Notes: generated by a model from the letters alone, not told the origin. A stretch of 43,534 nt of DNA from JAKFWF01 sp031367505 (GCA_031367505.1 JANLPY010000221.1:1-43534), one strand, 5' to 3'; counted from the first letter of the stretch, positions 33,221-42,358 are shown. Translations and numbers: made by a program.

Positions 33221-34534
33221 CTAGACTTCGCGGGCATCGCGGCGACGGTATTCCAATAGCATCAATGGTGCAAAACGCCGGATCGCACCGTGCAAAGGCA
33301 TGGGCGCCGGCTCGCTGAATGGCAGCGCGAGACTGTTTTCCGGAATGCCGCGTACAGCTGCCGCGAATTCGCGGCCAAGCGCTATCGAAAGCGCGACGCC
33401 TCGACCATTGCATCCGGCCCAAGCGTAACCATTCGGGCCGATTTTGTGGACGCGTGGGCTATAGTCACGGGTCATGCCGACATAGCCATTCCAGACATGA
33501 TCAAATGAGATGTCCCCTATTTGCGGGAAGATTTTCTGCAGGCGCGCCGCAATATATGGCTTGAGCCGCTCGGCTCGGTTGTATGGCAACGCGAGCGCAC
33601 CGCCGGTGACGAGGCGATGACGCGCATCAAAACGGGCAAAGTACAATTCTCCATGAGTATCGGAGACGGCTTGGCGGCCCGGGATAATAGTTCTGCGTAC
33701 ATTGTCGCTCAAAGGTTGCGTCGACATTTGCCATGACAGTACCGGTACGAGTTCTTGCGCTATATCGGGGGCCAATTGCTTTGAAAATTCTTCCGTATAG
33801 GCATTGGTCGCCAGCACCAGGGCGCGCGCATTGATTTGGCCCCTCTCGGTTGTAACAACCCAGCCATCGCCGCGGCGCTGGTATTGCGTCACCGGGGAGC
33901 GTGAATAGATTTTACCATGGCGCTCAACGACCACGCGCGCGAGCTCGCGACATAGGGCCAGCGGGTTGATGTGGCCCCCGGTTGGATTCCAAAAGCCACC
34001 GTGCCAAATATTCGAGCCGGTCATTTCCTGCACGCGTTGGGCCGATAACAATTCAACGGGCGCGCCGAATTTCGACCACTCGCGCACGCGCCGCTCGGCG
34101 ATTTTCATTCGGCCCGGCGTGTGTGCTGGCTGAACCCACCCCGTTTGTTCGGCTTCGGCCTTCAAGCCATGACTTCGGGTGAGATCAAAAAGGATACTGG
34201 CGCTGTCACGGATCAATCCAACAAACCGTTCGCCGGCTTCACCATGTTTTTTGATCAGCTGCTCCGGATCCGCCCGTGACATCGTCGGTATCACCTGCCC
34301 ATTGTTGCGGCCGGAGGCGCCCCACCCCGGCTCCTGAGCCTCGACCACGACGACATCGACGCCCGCGTCCAGCAGGTGCAGTGCGGTCGAAAGGCCGGTG
34401 AAGCCTGCGCCGATAACGACGACATCGGCGTCGACAGTGGCGTCAAGCGAAGGCAATGGCGGGAGTTCGGGCGTTATGCTTACCCACAGCGAGGGTGGCC
34501 ATACGACAGACTTGGGCAAGGGAGACGTGGACAT
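33221..34534 (-). CDS. FAD-dependent oxidoreductase (DAO / PuuB-like)
   Basis: A 437-residue D-amino-acid-oxidase-fold flavoprotein. The dinucleotide motif is VVVIGAGFTGLSTALHLL (Gly42, Gly44, Gly47), followed by WGASGRNNGQV, and a C-terminal GYAWAGCNGRGVALS flavin-contact segment. This arrangement is that of gamma-glutamylputrescine oxidase and related amine or amino-acid oxidases; the substrate is not determined. A proline-rich 35-residue lead precedes the FAD domain. It is divergent from a VOC gene and an ABC importer. Confidence 0.9.
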   Translation of the reverse strand: MSTSPLPKSVVWPPSLWVSITPELPPLPSLDATVDADVVVIGAGFTGLSTALHLLDAGVDVVVVEAQEPGWGASGRNNGQVIPTMSRADPEQLIKKHGEAGERFVGLIRDSASILFDLTRSHGLKAEAEQTGWVQPAHTPGRMKIAERRVREWSKFGAPVELLSAQRVQEMTGSNIWHGGFWNPTGGHINPLALCRELARVVVERHGKIYSRSPVTQYQRRGDGWVVTTERGQINARALVLATNAYTEEFSKQLAPDIAQELVPVLSWQMSTQPLSDNVRRTIIPGRQAVSDTHGELYFARFDARHRLVTGGALALPYNRAERLKPYIAARLQKIFPQIGDISFDHVWNGYVGMTRDYSPRVHKIGPNGYAWAGCNGRGVALSIALGREFAAAVRGIPENSLALPFSEPAPMPLHGAIRRFAPLMLLEYRRRDAREV

Positions 34535-34668
34535 GAGTGGAGCCTGTTGGTGTCGAAATCTGAAAGTGATTTAGAACTGAATTGGCGTGCTGTCCCGTGC
34601 ATCGAGTAGGTAGTATGCGTCTGTTGGGCGGTCGCCGCGTCGAACTGCGTCATATATTTTAGCGATGC

Positions 34669-34691
34669 CACTTGTCATCGTCACTTGTCAT
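34669..34691. repeat. Tandem CACTTGTCAT repeat, 13-base period
   Basis: CACTTGTCAT at 34669-34678 and again at 34682-34691, identical, in the divergent gap between the FAD oxidase and VOC genes, 57 bases from the VOC start. This looks like a pair of operator half-sites on neighbouring helical turns. Confidence 0.5.
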
Positions 34692-34747
34692 GGGAAGTAT
34701 CGTTGGACACTACTGCTTAGACGAAATTCAGCTTGAAAGGCCACCCT

Positions 34748-35605
34748 ATGCCGCTCGCCCAAATCATCGGTCTCGATCACGTCGTGGTGGCCGTTCGCGA
34801 TCTGGATGCGTCGGCGGAAGCCTGGAAGGCGCTGGGTTTTACGATCTCCCCGCGTGGGCTGCATAGTGCTCATTTGGGTTCAGGCAATTATACGATCATG
34901 TTCGGGCCGGATTATATCGAGTTACTCGGCATCGTAACGCCAACGGAGCATAATGCCGGTACACGCGCGTTTCTGGATCAACGCGAAGGTATCGAGCGGT
35001 CGGCATTCACGGCTGTCGATGCCAAAAAAGGCGTGGCTGAGCTGCAATCGAAAGGGATTGCAGCGACCGGCCCGCTCGATTTCAGCCGGCCGGTCGATTT
35101 GCCGAATGGTGGTAAGTCGGAGGCGCGCTTCAGTACCATGCATTGGCCATCCGATGAGAAACCCGGCGGCATGCGCATTTTCGCCTGTCAGCATCTGACG
35201 CGCGATGCGGTGTGGATCCCCGAGCTGCAAGTGCACAAGAACACCGCGAAGCGCATCGATCGCGTCGAGATCTTGAGCGCCAACCCACGCCAATCGGCCG
35301 AGCACATGGCGCGGCTGATCGATCAGACGGTAACGCCGGAAGATGACGGCGCTTTCCGCGTTCCATCCGGATCGACACGGGCGGCCTTCGTGTTCCTCAA
35401 CGCTGCTCAACTCGCGGCGCGTTTCCCAGGCGTCGCGCTGGGCTCACTACCGGTCGAAGGCGCAATCTCACTTTGTCTGCGCGTCGATGATGATGAAGCC
35501 GCACGCGGCGCCGCCGGACCAACCGCTGTCGTCGTGTCGCCCGGACGGGTCGTCATCCCACCATCTGCTGCGACCGGCGTCCTCTTGGAACTTGCAACAG
35601 GCTGA
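34748..35605 (+). CDS. VOC / glyoxalase-like domain protein (two-half)
   Basis: A 285-residue protein with an N-terminal VOC-type half (LDHVVVAVRDLDASAEAWKALGF) and a second, weaker half starting near 175 (RIDRVEILSANPRQ). The first half has the opening His but the other metal ligands are uncertain. Such long forms are annotated as glyoxalase-like domain proteins with unknown substrate. Start 34748 is chosen with GAAAGG upstream. A 48-base gap leads to the substrate-binding protein gene, so it may be the first gene of the transporter operon and act on imported material. Confidence 0.8.
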   Translation: MPLAQIIGLDHVVVAVRDLDASAEAWKALGFTISPRGLHSAHLGSGNYTIMFGPDYIELLGIVTPTEHNAGTRAFLDQREGIERSAFTAVDAKKGVAELQSKGIAATGPLDFSRPVDLPNGGKSEARFSTMHWPSDEKPGGMRIFACQHLTRDAVWIPELQVHKNTAKRIDRVEILSANPRQSAEHMARLIDQTVTPEDDGAFRVPSGSTRAAFVFLNAAQLAARFPGVALGSLPVEGAISLCLRVDDDEAARGAAGPTAVVVSPGRVVIPPSAATGVLLELATG

Positions 35606-35653
35606 ACCGGTGCCGTCGAATTTCACTTAACCCTCATTGAGGTGATCTAATCC

Positions 35654-37264
35654 ATGTCGAGCACACGCCGCGAACTTCTCATGTCGTCGACAGCAATTGC
35701 GCTGATCGCTGGTTTCGCCGGGGCTATTCCGTTCGAACTTTTGGCACAGGAACAACCCAAAAAAGGCGGCATCGTCACTGTGCACATGAGTGCTGAGCAG
35801 CGGATCCTCAATCCGGCACTGCGGGCCTCGACCGGCGTGTATGTCATCACGTCGAAAATCATGGAGCCGCTGGTCGATCTCGATGGCGAGGGAAAACCGG
35901 TTGGCGTACTCGCAACATCCTGGACGACGACGCCGGACGGCAAAGCGATTACCTTCAAGTTGCGCGAGGGGGTTACCTGGCACGACGGCAAACCGTTCAC
36001 CTCCGCTGACGTCGCCTACACCGCGATGGAAATGTGGAAGAAGCACCTCAATTACGGCTCGACGTTGCAGCTGTATCTCGATGCCGTCGAGACCCCGGAT
36101 GCTGCGACCGCGATCTTCAAGTACTCACGTCCGATGCCGATCGGATTGTTGCTGCGTGCTTTGCCCGATCTAGGCTACGTCGCGCCCAAGCATGTGTTCG
36201 AAGGCACCAACGTGCTGGAAAATCCAGCCAATACCGCACCGATCGGCACCGGACCGTTCAAGTTTGTCCAGTACGAGCGTGGCCAGTTCATCATCGCCGA
36301 GAAGAACCCAAATTATTGGATGAAGGGTTTCCCGCACCTCGATCGTATCGTCTGGCGCTTCATTACCGATAAGGCCGCCTCGACTGCTGCGATGGAGGCG
36401 GGCCAGATCCAGATCAGCCCCTACTCGTCATTGCCGCTGTCCGATCTGGACCGCTTGAAGAAAGACGCGCGGTTCGAGGTGACCACCAAGGGTAACGAGG
36501 GCAACGGCGTCAACAACACGATCGAGTTCAATTTACGCCGCAAGGAATTGAGCGACGTGCGGGTACGCCGTGCGATTGCGCACGCCCTCGATGTCGATTT
36601 CTTTTGCTCGAACTTCCTTTACGGGCTGGGCAAGCGCGGCACCGGGCCAATCCCGACATCATCGCCGGACTTCTATCCAACTGGCACGCCGCAATACGCC
36701 TTCGACAAGGCCAAGGCCGACGCGTTACTCGATGAAGCCGGATATAAAAAGGGCGCGGATGGCACGCGCTTCTCGGTGAAGTTGCTCCCCGCTCCGTGGG
36801 GCGAAGACATCGGCTTGTGGTCGACATTCGTGCAGCAGTCGCTGTCGGCTGTCGGTATAAAGGTCGAGATCGTGCGGCTCGATGCGCCGGGTTATCTCAC
36901 CAACGTCTACAAGGATTGGGCGTTCGATATGGCGACCGGCTGGCACCAGTACCGCAACGATCCGGCCGTCTCGACCACGGTATGGTATCGCTCAGGGCAA
37001 ACCAAGGGCACGCCGTGGTCTAATCAATGGGGTTGGACGTCGGAGGCCGTCGACAAGACGATCGATGATGCTGCAAGTGAACTGGACCCGGTGAAACGCA
37101 AGGCTCTGTACGCGCAATTCGTCACGCAAGTGAACACGGAGCTGCCGATCTGGATGGCGATCGAGCGCCAGTTCGTCACCGTGGTCAACAAGTCGCTGCG
37201 TAACCACTCGAATACCCCGCGCTGGCCGTCCAGTTCGTGGTCCGATCTTTGGATCGCGGGGTGA
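35654..37264 (+). CDS. Family 5 extracellular solute-binding protein (peptide/nickel type)
   Basis: A 536-residue periplasmic binding protein of the DppA/OppA family. An N-terminal export signal with a twin arginine (STRRELLMSST, Arg5-Arg6) and a hydrophobic core ends near LLAQEQ; it could be a Tat signal. The family motif PVGVLATSW-TTTPDGKAITFKLREGVTWHDGKPFTSADV is split here for brevity, and GTGPFKFVQYERG follows. The ligand cannot be inferred by eye. It is followed by a repeat-containing gap and the two permeases and ATPase. Confidence 0.92.
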   Translation: MSSTRRELLMSSTAIALIAGFAGAIPFELLAQEQPKKGGIVTVHMSAEQRILNPALRASTGVYVITSKIMEPLVDLDGEGKPVGVLATSWTTTPDGKAITFKLREGVTWHDGKPFTSADVAYTAMEMWKKHLNYGSTLQLYLDAVETPDAATAIFKYSRPMPIGLLLRALPDLGYVAPKHVFEGTNVLENPANTAPIGTGPFKFVQYERGQFIIAEKNPNYWMKGFPHLDRIVWRFITDKAASTAAMEAGQIQISPYSSLPLSDLDRLKKDARFEVTTKGNEGNGVNNTIEFNLRRKELSDVRVRRAIAHALDVDFFCSNFLYGLGKRGTGPIPTSSPDFYPTGTPQYAFDKAKADALLDEAGYKKGADGTRFSVKLLPAPWGEDIGLWSTFVQQSLSAVGIKVEIVRLDAPGYLTNVYKDWAFDMATGWHQYRNDPAVSTTVWYRSGQTKGTPWSNQWGWTSEAVDKTIDDAASELDPVKRKALYAQFVTQVNTELPIWMAIERQFVTVVNKSLRNHSNTPRWPSSSWSDLWIAG

Positions 37265-37297
37265 TGGTTGGAGTTATACCGTGGCGACGGTGCTGTC

Positions 37298-37327
37298 CCC
37301 TCTCCCCGTCCACTTGCGGGGAGAGGG
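37298..37327. repeat. Palindromic repeat, first copy (CCCTCTCCCCG type)
   Basis: An 11-bp perfect inverted repeat (37298-37308 with 37317-37327) around an 8-base loop. It belongs to the G+C-rich palindromes common in Hyphomicrobiales. The flanking GGGTGAGGGG at about 37331-37340 is mirrored by CCCCTCACCC near 37421, so two units lie in opposite orientation. Confidence 0.75.
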
Positions 37328-37458
37328 TTAGGGTGAGGGGCAGCAGCAAAAACGTCTCAACATCAGTCTTGGTGCATCGGCCTGCGCGACGAAGAGGGGC
37401 CACAGGGGAGCAAGCTGCCGCCCCTCACCCTCGGCCGGCCGAATGGGGCCAGCCTCTT

Positions 37459-37496
37459 CCCTCTCCCCGTTCCGCGAGGGCTGCACGGGGAGAGGG
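37459..37496. repeat. Palindromic repeat, second copy
   Basis: CCCTCTCCCCG at 37459-37469 pairs with 37486-37496, loop 16 bases. Same arms as the first copy 130 bases upstream. The pair separates the binding-protein gene from the permeases, so it could stabilise or end part of the transcript and give the usual excess of binding protein. Confidence 0.75.
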
Positions 37497-37538
37497 GAAT
37501 GCGTATCAGACTTCCGCAAATGGATTGGCTAGACGCTG

Positions 37539-38531
37539 ATGCGCATCCTTGCTCTCGCCGGCCGCCGGTTGGCTGCCAGTATTCCGACACTGCTGATCCT
37601 GATCGCCGGGCTATTTTTGCTGCTGCAGTTGGCGCCCGGCGACACGGTCGATGCGATGCTGGCGCAGATGGGCGGTGGCGATGCTAAAATGGCAGCCGAC
37701 CTGCGCAAGTTCTATGGCCTCGATGTTGGTGTCGCTGCCCAGCTCGCACGCTATCTATGGCGGCTGGTGCAATTCGATCTGGGGTTCTCGGCTATTTACG
37801 GCAAACCGGTCGCAACCGTTATCTGGGAACGGCTGCCGGCCACGCTGCTGCTGATGGGATCGTCGCTGGCGCTCGCGTTGAGTGGCGGCATGGTGCTCGG
37901 CGTGCTGGCAGCGCGGCGGGTCAACAAGTGGCCGGATACGTTGATTTCGACGGTTGGGCTGTTGTTTTACGCCACCCCATCTTTCTGGTTCGGGCTGATG
38001 GGTATCGTCGTGTTCGCGGTGAAGCTGAGTTGGCTGCCGCCGGGCGGGTTTGGCACCATCGGATCGGGGCTAACCGGCATCTGGCATGTGCTCGATATCG
38101 CGAAATACCTGGTGTTGCCGACGCTGACGCTCGGGCTGATCTTTTTGGCGATCTACCTGCGCATCATGCGCGCTTCCATGCTAGAAGTAATGACCCTCGA
38201 CTACGTGAAAACCGCGCGCTCGAAGGGGCTGTCCGAAACCGCGATCGTTGTGCGCCACGTGCTGCGCAATGCGCTGTTGCCGGTGGTAACTTTGGTGGGC
38301 TTGCAGGCGGGCACGATGCTTGGCGGCTCAGTGGTGGTGGAAAGCGTGTTCGCACTGCCAGGGCTCGGACGCCTCGCCTACGAGAGCGTCGTCCAGCGCG
38401 ATTTGAACACGCTGCTCGGCATTGTGTTCGTATCGGCGCTGTTGGTCATCGCGATCAATTTCCTCGTCGATCTCGTTTATGCCCGTCTTGATCCGCGAAT
38501 TTCTGCCGATACCGCAGGTGGGCCCAGATGA
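37539..38531 (+). CDS. ABC transporter permease (DppB type)
   Basis: A 330-residue inner-membrane permease with about six helices. It starts with MRILALAGRRLAASIPTLLIL as DppB-like proteins do, and the cytoplasmic coupling (EAA) loop is around RHVLRNALLPVVTLVGLQAG. It is the first of the two permeases; its stop overlaps the next start by 4 bases. The start lacks a strong ribosome binding site and lies 42 bases beyond the second palindromic repeat. Confidence 0.93.
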   Translation: MRILALAGRRLAASIPTLLILIAGLFLLLQLAPGDTVDAMLAQMGGGDAKMAADLRKFYGLDVGVAAQLARYLWRLVQFDLGFSAIYGKPVATVIWERLPATLLLMGSSLALALSGGMVLGVLAARRVNKWPDTLISTVGLLFYATPSFWFGLMGIVVFAVKLSWLPPGGFGTIGSGLTGIWHVLDIAKYLVLPTLTLGLIFLAIYLRIMRASMLEVMTLDYVKTARSKGLSETAIVVRHVLRNALLPVVTLVGLQAGTMLGGSVVVESVFALPGLGRLAYESVVQRDLNTLLGIVFVSALLVIAINFLVDLVYARLDPRISADTAGGPR

Positions 38532-39361
38532 GAGCGATTTTTCAGCGCTACCTCAGAAGTCCCTCCGCGATAGTCGGGCTCGGGCTATTGCTGCTGGTGC
38601 TATTCATGGCGGCGACTGCCGGGTTGTTCTTTCCACGCGACCCGTTGGGGCTTGCGGGCCGGCCGTTGCAATGGCCCATGGAGTCCTCTGGATTCCCGCT
38701 CGGCACCGACAGCTCGGGCCGCGACATCGCCGCGCAAATTTTTCATGGCGCGCGGGTGTCGTTGTTGATCGGCTTCTTTGCCACCTCGGTCGCGATTTTG
38801 ATCGGCATATTCATCGGCGCGATCGCCGGTTATTACGGCGGCATCGTCGACGACATTTTGATGCGCATCACCGAAGCGTTCCAGACATTACCGAATTTCC
38901 TGCTGCTGCTTGTACTCGTTGCCGTGTTCGGCTCGACGCTGTGGGTTGTCACGCTTGCCATCGGTATCGTGTCGTGGCCAGCGCCAGCCAGGCTGACCCG
39001 TGCCGAGTTCATGAGCCTGCGTGGCCGCGAGTTCGTGCAGGCAACCCGCGTACTGGGCCTACGCGATTTCCAAATCATCTTTCGTGAAATCCTGCCCAAC
39101 GCGCTGCCGCCGGTGATCGTCTATGCGAGCGTGGTGATGGCGGTTTCGATCCTGCTCGAAAGCGCATTGGCGTTCCTCAATCTGTCTGACCCGAATGTAG
39201 CGTCATGGGGCAATCTGATTGGCGCTGGGCGCGGCGTGCTGCGCACGCAGTGGTACGTGTCGGCGATCCCCGGTGTCGCGATTATCATTACGGTGCTGGC
39301 TGTATCGCTGGTTGGCCAAGGCCTCAATGACGCCCTCAATCCGCGGCTGAAAAAGCGATGA
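38528..39361 (+). CDS. ABC transporter permease (DppC type)
   Basis: A 277-residue second permease of the importer. Its N-terminal helix is preceded by a basic segment (RAIFQRYLRSPSA), followed by FPLGTDSSGRDIAAQIFHGARVSL, the classic DppC segment, and the coupling loop REILPNALPPVIVYASVVMA. The start overlaps the previous stop (ATGA), and its own stop overlaps the ATPase start the same way. This tight packing supports one operon. Confidence 0.94.
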   Translation: MRAIFQRYLRSPSAIVGLGLLLLVLFMAATAGLFFPRDPLGLAGRPLQWPMESSGFPLGTDSSGRDIAAQIFHGARVSLLIGFFATSVAILIGIFIGAIAGYYGGIVDDILMRITEAFQTLPNFLLLLVLVAVFGSTLWVVTLAIGIVSWPAPARLTRAEFMSLRGREFVQATRVLGLRDFQIIFREILPNALPPVIVYASVVMAVSILLESALAFLNLSDPNVASWGNLIGAGRGVLRTQWYVSAIPGVAIIITVLAVSLVGQGLNDALNPRLKKR

Positions 39362-40971
39362 CCCAGCTGCTGCAGATCGAAAATCTTTCGGTCGCGCTGC
39401 CTGAGGGGGCGGATCGGCCGCTCGCTCTCGACAATGTTTCGCTGAGCCTGGGCGCCAGCGAGATCTTGTGTGTCGTCGGCGAGAGCGGATCGGGCAAGTC
39501 GATGGCAGCCAACGCCGTGATGGGGCTGCTGCCGGAAGATGTGCGGGCAACGCACGGTCGAATTTTGCTCGATGGCGTCGACCTGCTCACCATGAGCGAA
39601 AGTCAATTGCGTCGGGTGCGTGGCAATCGCATCGCAATGATTTTCCAGGAACCGATGACGGCGCTAACCCCCCTGCGCACCATCGGTGACCAGATCGGCG
39701 AGATGTTCCGCGAGCATACGGATCTGTCGAAAGGCCGCATCCGTGAAAAGGTTCTGTCGCTGTTGGACGAGGTGCGCATTCCTGATCCGGCGGGTGCGAT
39801 TGCCGTCTACCCGCATGAGCTGTCCGGCGGTCAGCGGCAGCGGGCGATGATCGCAATGGCATTGGCGCTCGAGCCTAAAGTACTGATCGCCGACGAGCCG
39901 ACGACAGCGCTCGACGTGACGACGCAAGCGCAGATCCTCAAATTGATCCGCGACTTGCAACCGAAGAAGGGCACGGCGGTGTTGTTCATCACGCATGACT
40001 TCGGCGTGGTTGCGGAAATCGCCGATCGTATCGTGGTGATGCAACACGGTCGCGTCGTCGAGACAGGTGGCGTAGCGCAAGTGCTGCACGCGCCCAAGCA
40101 CGACTACACGAAGAGCCTGATTGCCTCCGTGCCGCCGCTCACCGCACCCGCTCCACGTAAGCTTTCGAGTGAGATCGCGCTTGATATCTCGGGCGTATCG
40201 AAAACCTATCGCTCTGGTGGATTTTTGGGGCGGCGAGCCCGCATCACCAAGGCGCTCGACGATGTTTCGATGCAGCTGCCCAAAGGTGGCACGCTCGGTG
40301 TCGTCGGTGAAAGCGGATCGGGAAAATCAACGCTCGCCAAGGCCATCGTCCGGTTGATCGGCGTGGATGGCGGCACCATTCAGTTGGGCGATCTCGATCT
40401 CGCAAAACTGCGCGGGAGTGATCTGCGGGCCGCCAGCTCCAAAGTTCAAATGGTGTTTCAGGACCCGTTCGCGTCGCTCAATCCGCGGCGTAAGGCGGGT
40501 GATCTCGTCGCCCAAGGGCCGATCGCCCACGGTGTGCCGCGTGCCCAAGCGATAGCGCGGGCAGCTGAATTGTTTGCGCTTGTTGGGCTCGATCCAACTT
40601 CGATCGATCGTTACCCGCACGAGTTCTCGGGCGGTCAGCGCCAGCGTATTGGCATCGCGCGGGCACTCGCGATGAACCCGGAAGTTTTAGTCGCCGATGA
40701 ACCCGTCTCGGCACTCGACGTTTCGGTGCAGGCGCAAGTTTTGCGGTTGCTGGTGGATTTGCGTGCGAAGCTCGGGCTGTCGATCGTTTTCATCACCCAC
40801 GATCTGCGTGTGGCCGCCCAAGTGTGCGATCGCATCGCCATCATGAAGGACGGTCGCGTCGTCGAAGCCGGCATCACGGCGGACGTATTCAGCGCGCCAA
40901 GTCACCCGTACACCCGCGCGTTGCTCGCCTCGATCCCGGGCCGGGCAATGCTGGAGCATCAGCCCTCGTAG
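39358..40971 (+). CDS. ABC transporter ATPase, fused double domain (DppD-DppF type)
   Basis: 537 residues carrying two complete ATPase domains. Domain 1 (about 1-270): Walker A GESGSGKS with Lys47, signature LSGGQRQR, Walker B LIADEP. Domain 2 (about 275-537): Walker A GESGSGKS with Lys323, signature FSGGQRQR, Walker B LVADEP. Many dipeptide importers use two separate subunits; here they are fused into one. Both nucleotide sites appear intact. A short palindromic repeat follows and separates it from convergent aroA. Confidence 0.95.
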   Translation: MTQLLQIENLSVALPEGADRPLALDNVSLSLGASEILCVVGESGSGKSMAANAVMGLLPEDVRATHGRILLDGVDLLTMSESQLRRVRGNRIAMIFQEPMTALTPLRTIGDQIGEMFREHTDLSKGRIREKVLSLLDEVRIPDPAGAIAVYPHELSGGQRQRAMIAMALALEPKVLIADEPTTALDVTTQAQILKLIRDLQPKKGTAVLFITHDFGVVAEIADRIVVMQHGRVVETGGVAQVLHAPKHDYTKSLIASVPPLTAPAPRKLSSEIALDISGVSKTYRSGGFLGRRARITKALDDVSMQLPKGGTLGVVGESGSGKSTLAKAIVRLIGVDGGTIQLGDLDLAKLRGSDLRAASSKVQMVFQDPFASLNPRRKAGDLVAQGPIAHGVPRAQAIARAAELFALVGLDPTSIDRYPHEFSGGQRQRIGIARALAMNPEVLVADEPVSALDVSVQAQVLRLLVDLRAKLGLSIVFITHDLRVAAQVCDRIAIMKDGRVVEAGITADVFSAPSHPYTRALLASIPGRAMLEHQPS

Positions 40972-40980
40972 CCACTTTGT

Positions 40981-41020
40981 AGGTTGGGTTAGACTGGCGA
41001 CTTGCCGGTCGTAACCCAAC
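40981..41020. terminator. Palindromic repeat between convergent ABC operon and aroA
   Basis: GTTGGGTTA (40983-40991) pairs with TAACCCAAC (41012-41020), with a bulged GAC-GTC extension and an inner TGGC/GCCG. This TAACCCAAC-type hairpin is common in bacterial genomes. It lies between two gene ends, so it may stop transcription from both sides, though neither side has a long T-run. Confidence 0.6.
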
Positions 41021-41029
41021 ATGGTGCAT

Positions 41030-42358
41030 TCATCCCTCGTAGCGCGCGCCGAGCTTTTCCATCAATGCGCGGAATGTCGGGAAGCTGGTTGCAATCATGC
41101 TCGCATCGTCGACAGTGACGGGCCGATCGCTGGCGAGACCCATGGTCAGAAATGCCATTGCGATACGATGGTCGAGGTGCGTTGCAACGGTGCCGCCACC
41201 GCGCACGATGCTCGCGCCGGTGACCGTCAACGTGTCGGCGTCGATCCTGTGCGAAACGCCGTTGGCAGCTAACCCGTCGGCGGTTGCAGCCAACCGGTCG
41301 CTCTCCTTGGCTTTCAGTTCCGCCAAGCCCTCCATCCGTGTGTCGCCATCGGCGAACGACGCCAACACCGCCAGCACCGGATATTCGTCGATCATGCTCG
41401 GCGCGCGTTCCGGCGGCACTGTGACACCCTTCAACTTCGATGCTCGCACGCGAATGTCGGCGATCGGCTCGCCACCTTCGGTGCGCTCGTTGAGGAAAGT
41501 GACGTCACCACCCATTTCCCTAACGGTCGTGTAGAAGCCGGTGCGCGTTGGATTGACCAGCACGCCTTCGATGACCACTTCCGATCCCGGCACCAGTAAA
41601 GCTGCCGCCGCGAGGAATGCCGCCGAACTTGGATCGGCTGGCACGATCACTTCGCGGCCTTCGAGTTCGGCGTGACCGGTGACGGTAATCGCAGCCGCGT
41701 GGCCCCTCATCTCGCGGGTGACCGTCGCGCCGAAATAGCTCAGCATTCGTTCGGTGTGATCGCGCGTCGCCTCCGGCTCGATCACCGTCGTCTTGCCAGC
41801 GGCCTGGATGCCGGCAATCAAAATTGCCGATTTCACCTGCGCCGAAGGCATGGGCAGGGTGTACTCGATTGGCACCAGGTTTGAAGTGCCACGAAAACGA
41901 AGCGGCAGGCGATCCTGCTCGTCCGGTGTGACAGTCACGCCCATCTGCTTCAGGGGGGTGAGTACGCGGCCCATGGGCCGGCGGCTGAGAGAAGCGTCGC
42001 CAATCATTTCGACCATCATGTCGTGGCCGGCCACCACCCCCATCATCAGGCGCGTGCCGGTGCCGGCATTGCCGAAATCAAGCGCCGCGCCTGGTTGTGA
42101 TAACCCGCCGGTCCCGCGACCAATTACTTCCCAGCCGTTGCCGGTCTTGGTGGCCTTGGCGCCGAGCTGGGTCACGATGCGGGCCGTATTCAGCACATCT
42201 TCGGCCTCCAACAGGCCAGAAATGCGCGTTCGGCCGGTTGCAATCGCCCCGAACATCAGCGCCCGATGGGAGATCGACTTGTCGCCGGGCACTCGCACCT
42301 GCCCCGTGAGTGGGCCTGAGCGATGTGCGGTAAGTGGGCGCGCGGGGGTGGTCGACAT
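41030..42358 (-). CDS. aroA: 3-phosphoshikimate 1-carboxyvinyltransferase, class II
   Basis: A 442-residue EPSP synthase, the sixth step of the shikimate pathway, joining shikimate-3-phosphate and PEP. Class II (CP4-like) signature motifs are all visible: GDKS at 25-28 with Lys27, RDHTE, SAQVK and NPTRTG; the catalytic segment SMIDEYP is present. At the position of Ala100 of CP4 this protein has Gly99 in NAGTG. ATG 42358 is chosen because the 17 in-frame residues upstream do not match the family. It is divergent from the FYDLN protein gene. The usual alphaproteobacterial followers cmk and rpsA are not downstream here. Confidence 0.96.
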   Translation of the reverse strand: MSTTPARPLTAHRSGPLTGQVRVPGDKSISHRALMFGAIATGRTRISGLLEAEDVLNTARIVTQLGAKATKTGNGWEVIGRGTGGLSQPGAALDFGNAGTGTRLMMGVVAGHDMMVEMIGDASLSRRPMGRVLTPLKQMGVTVTPDEQDRLPLRFRGTSNLVPIEYTLPMPSAQVKSAILIAGIQAAGKTTVIEPEATRDHTERMLSYFGATVTREMRGHAAAITVTGHAELEGREVIVPADPSSAAFLAAAALLVPGSEVVIEGVLVNPTRTGFYTTVREMGGDVTFLNERTEGGEPIADIRVRASKLKGVTVPPERAPSMIDEYPVLAVLASFADGDTRMEGLAELKAKESDRLAATADGLAANGVSHRIDADTLTVTGASIVRGGGTVATHLDHRIAMAFLTMGLASDRPVTVDDASMIATSFPTFRALMEKLGARYEG

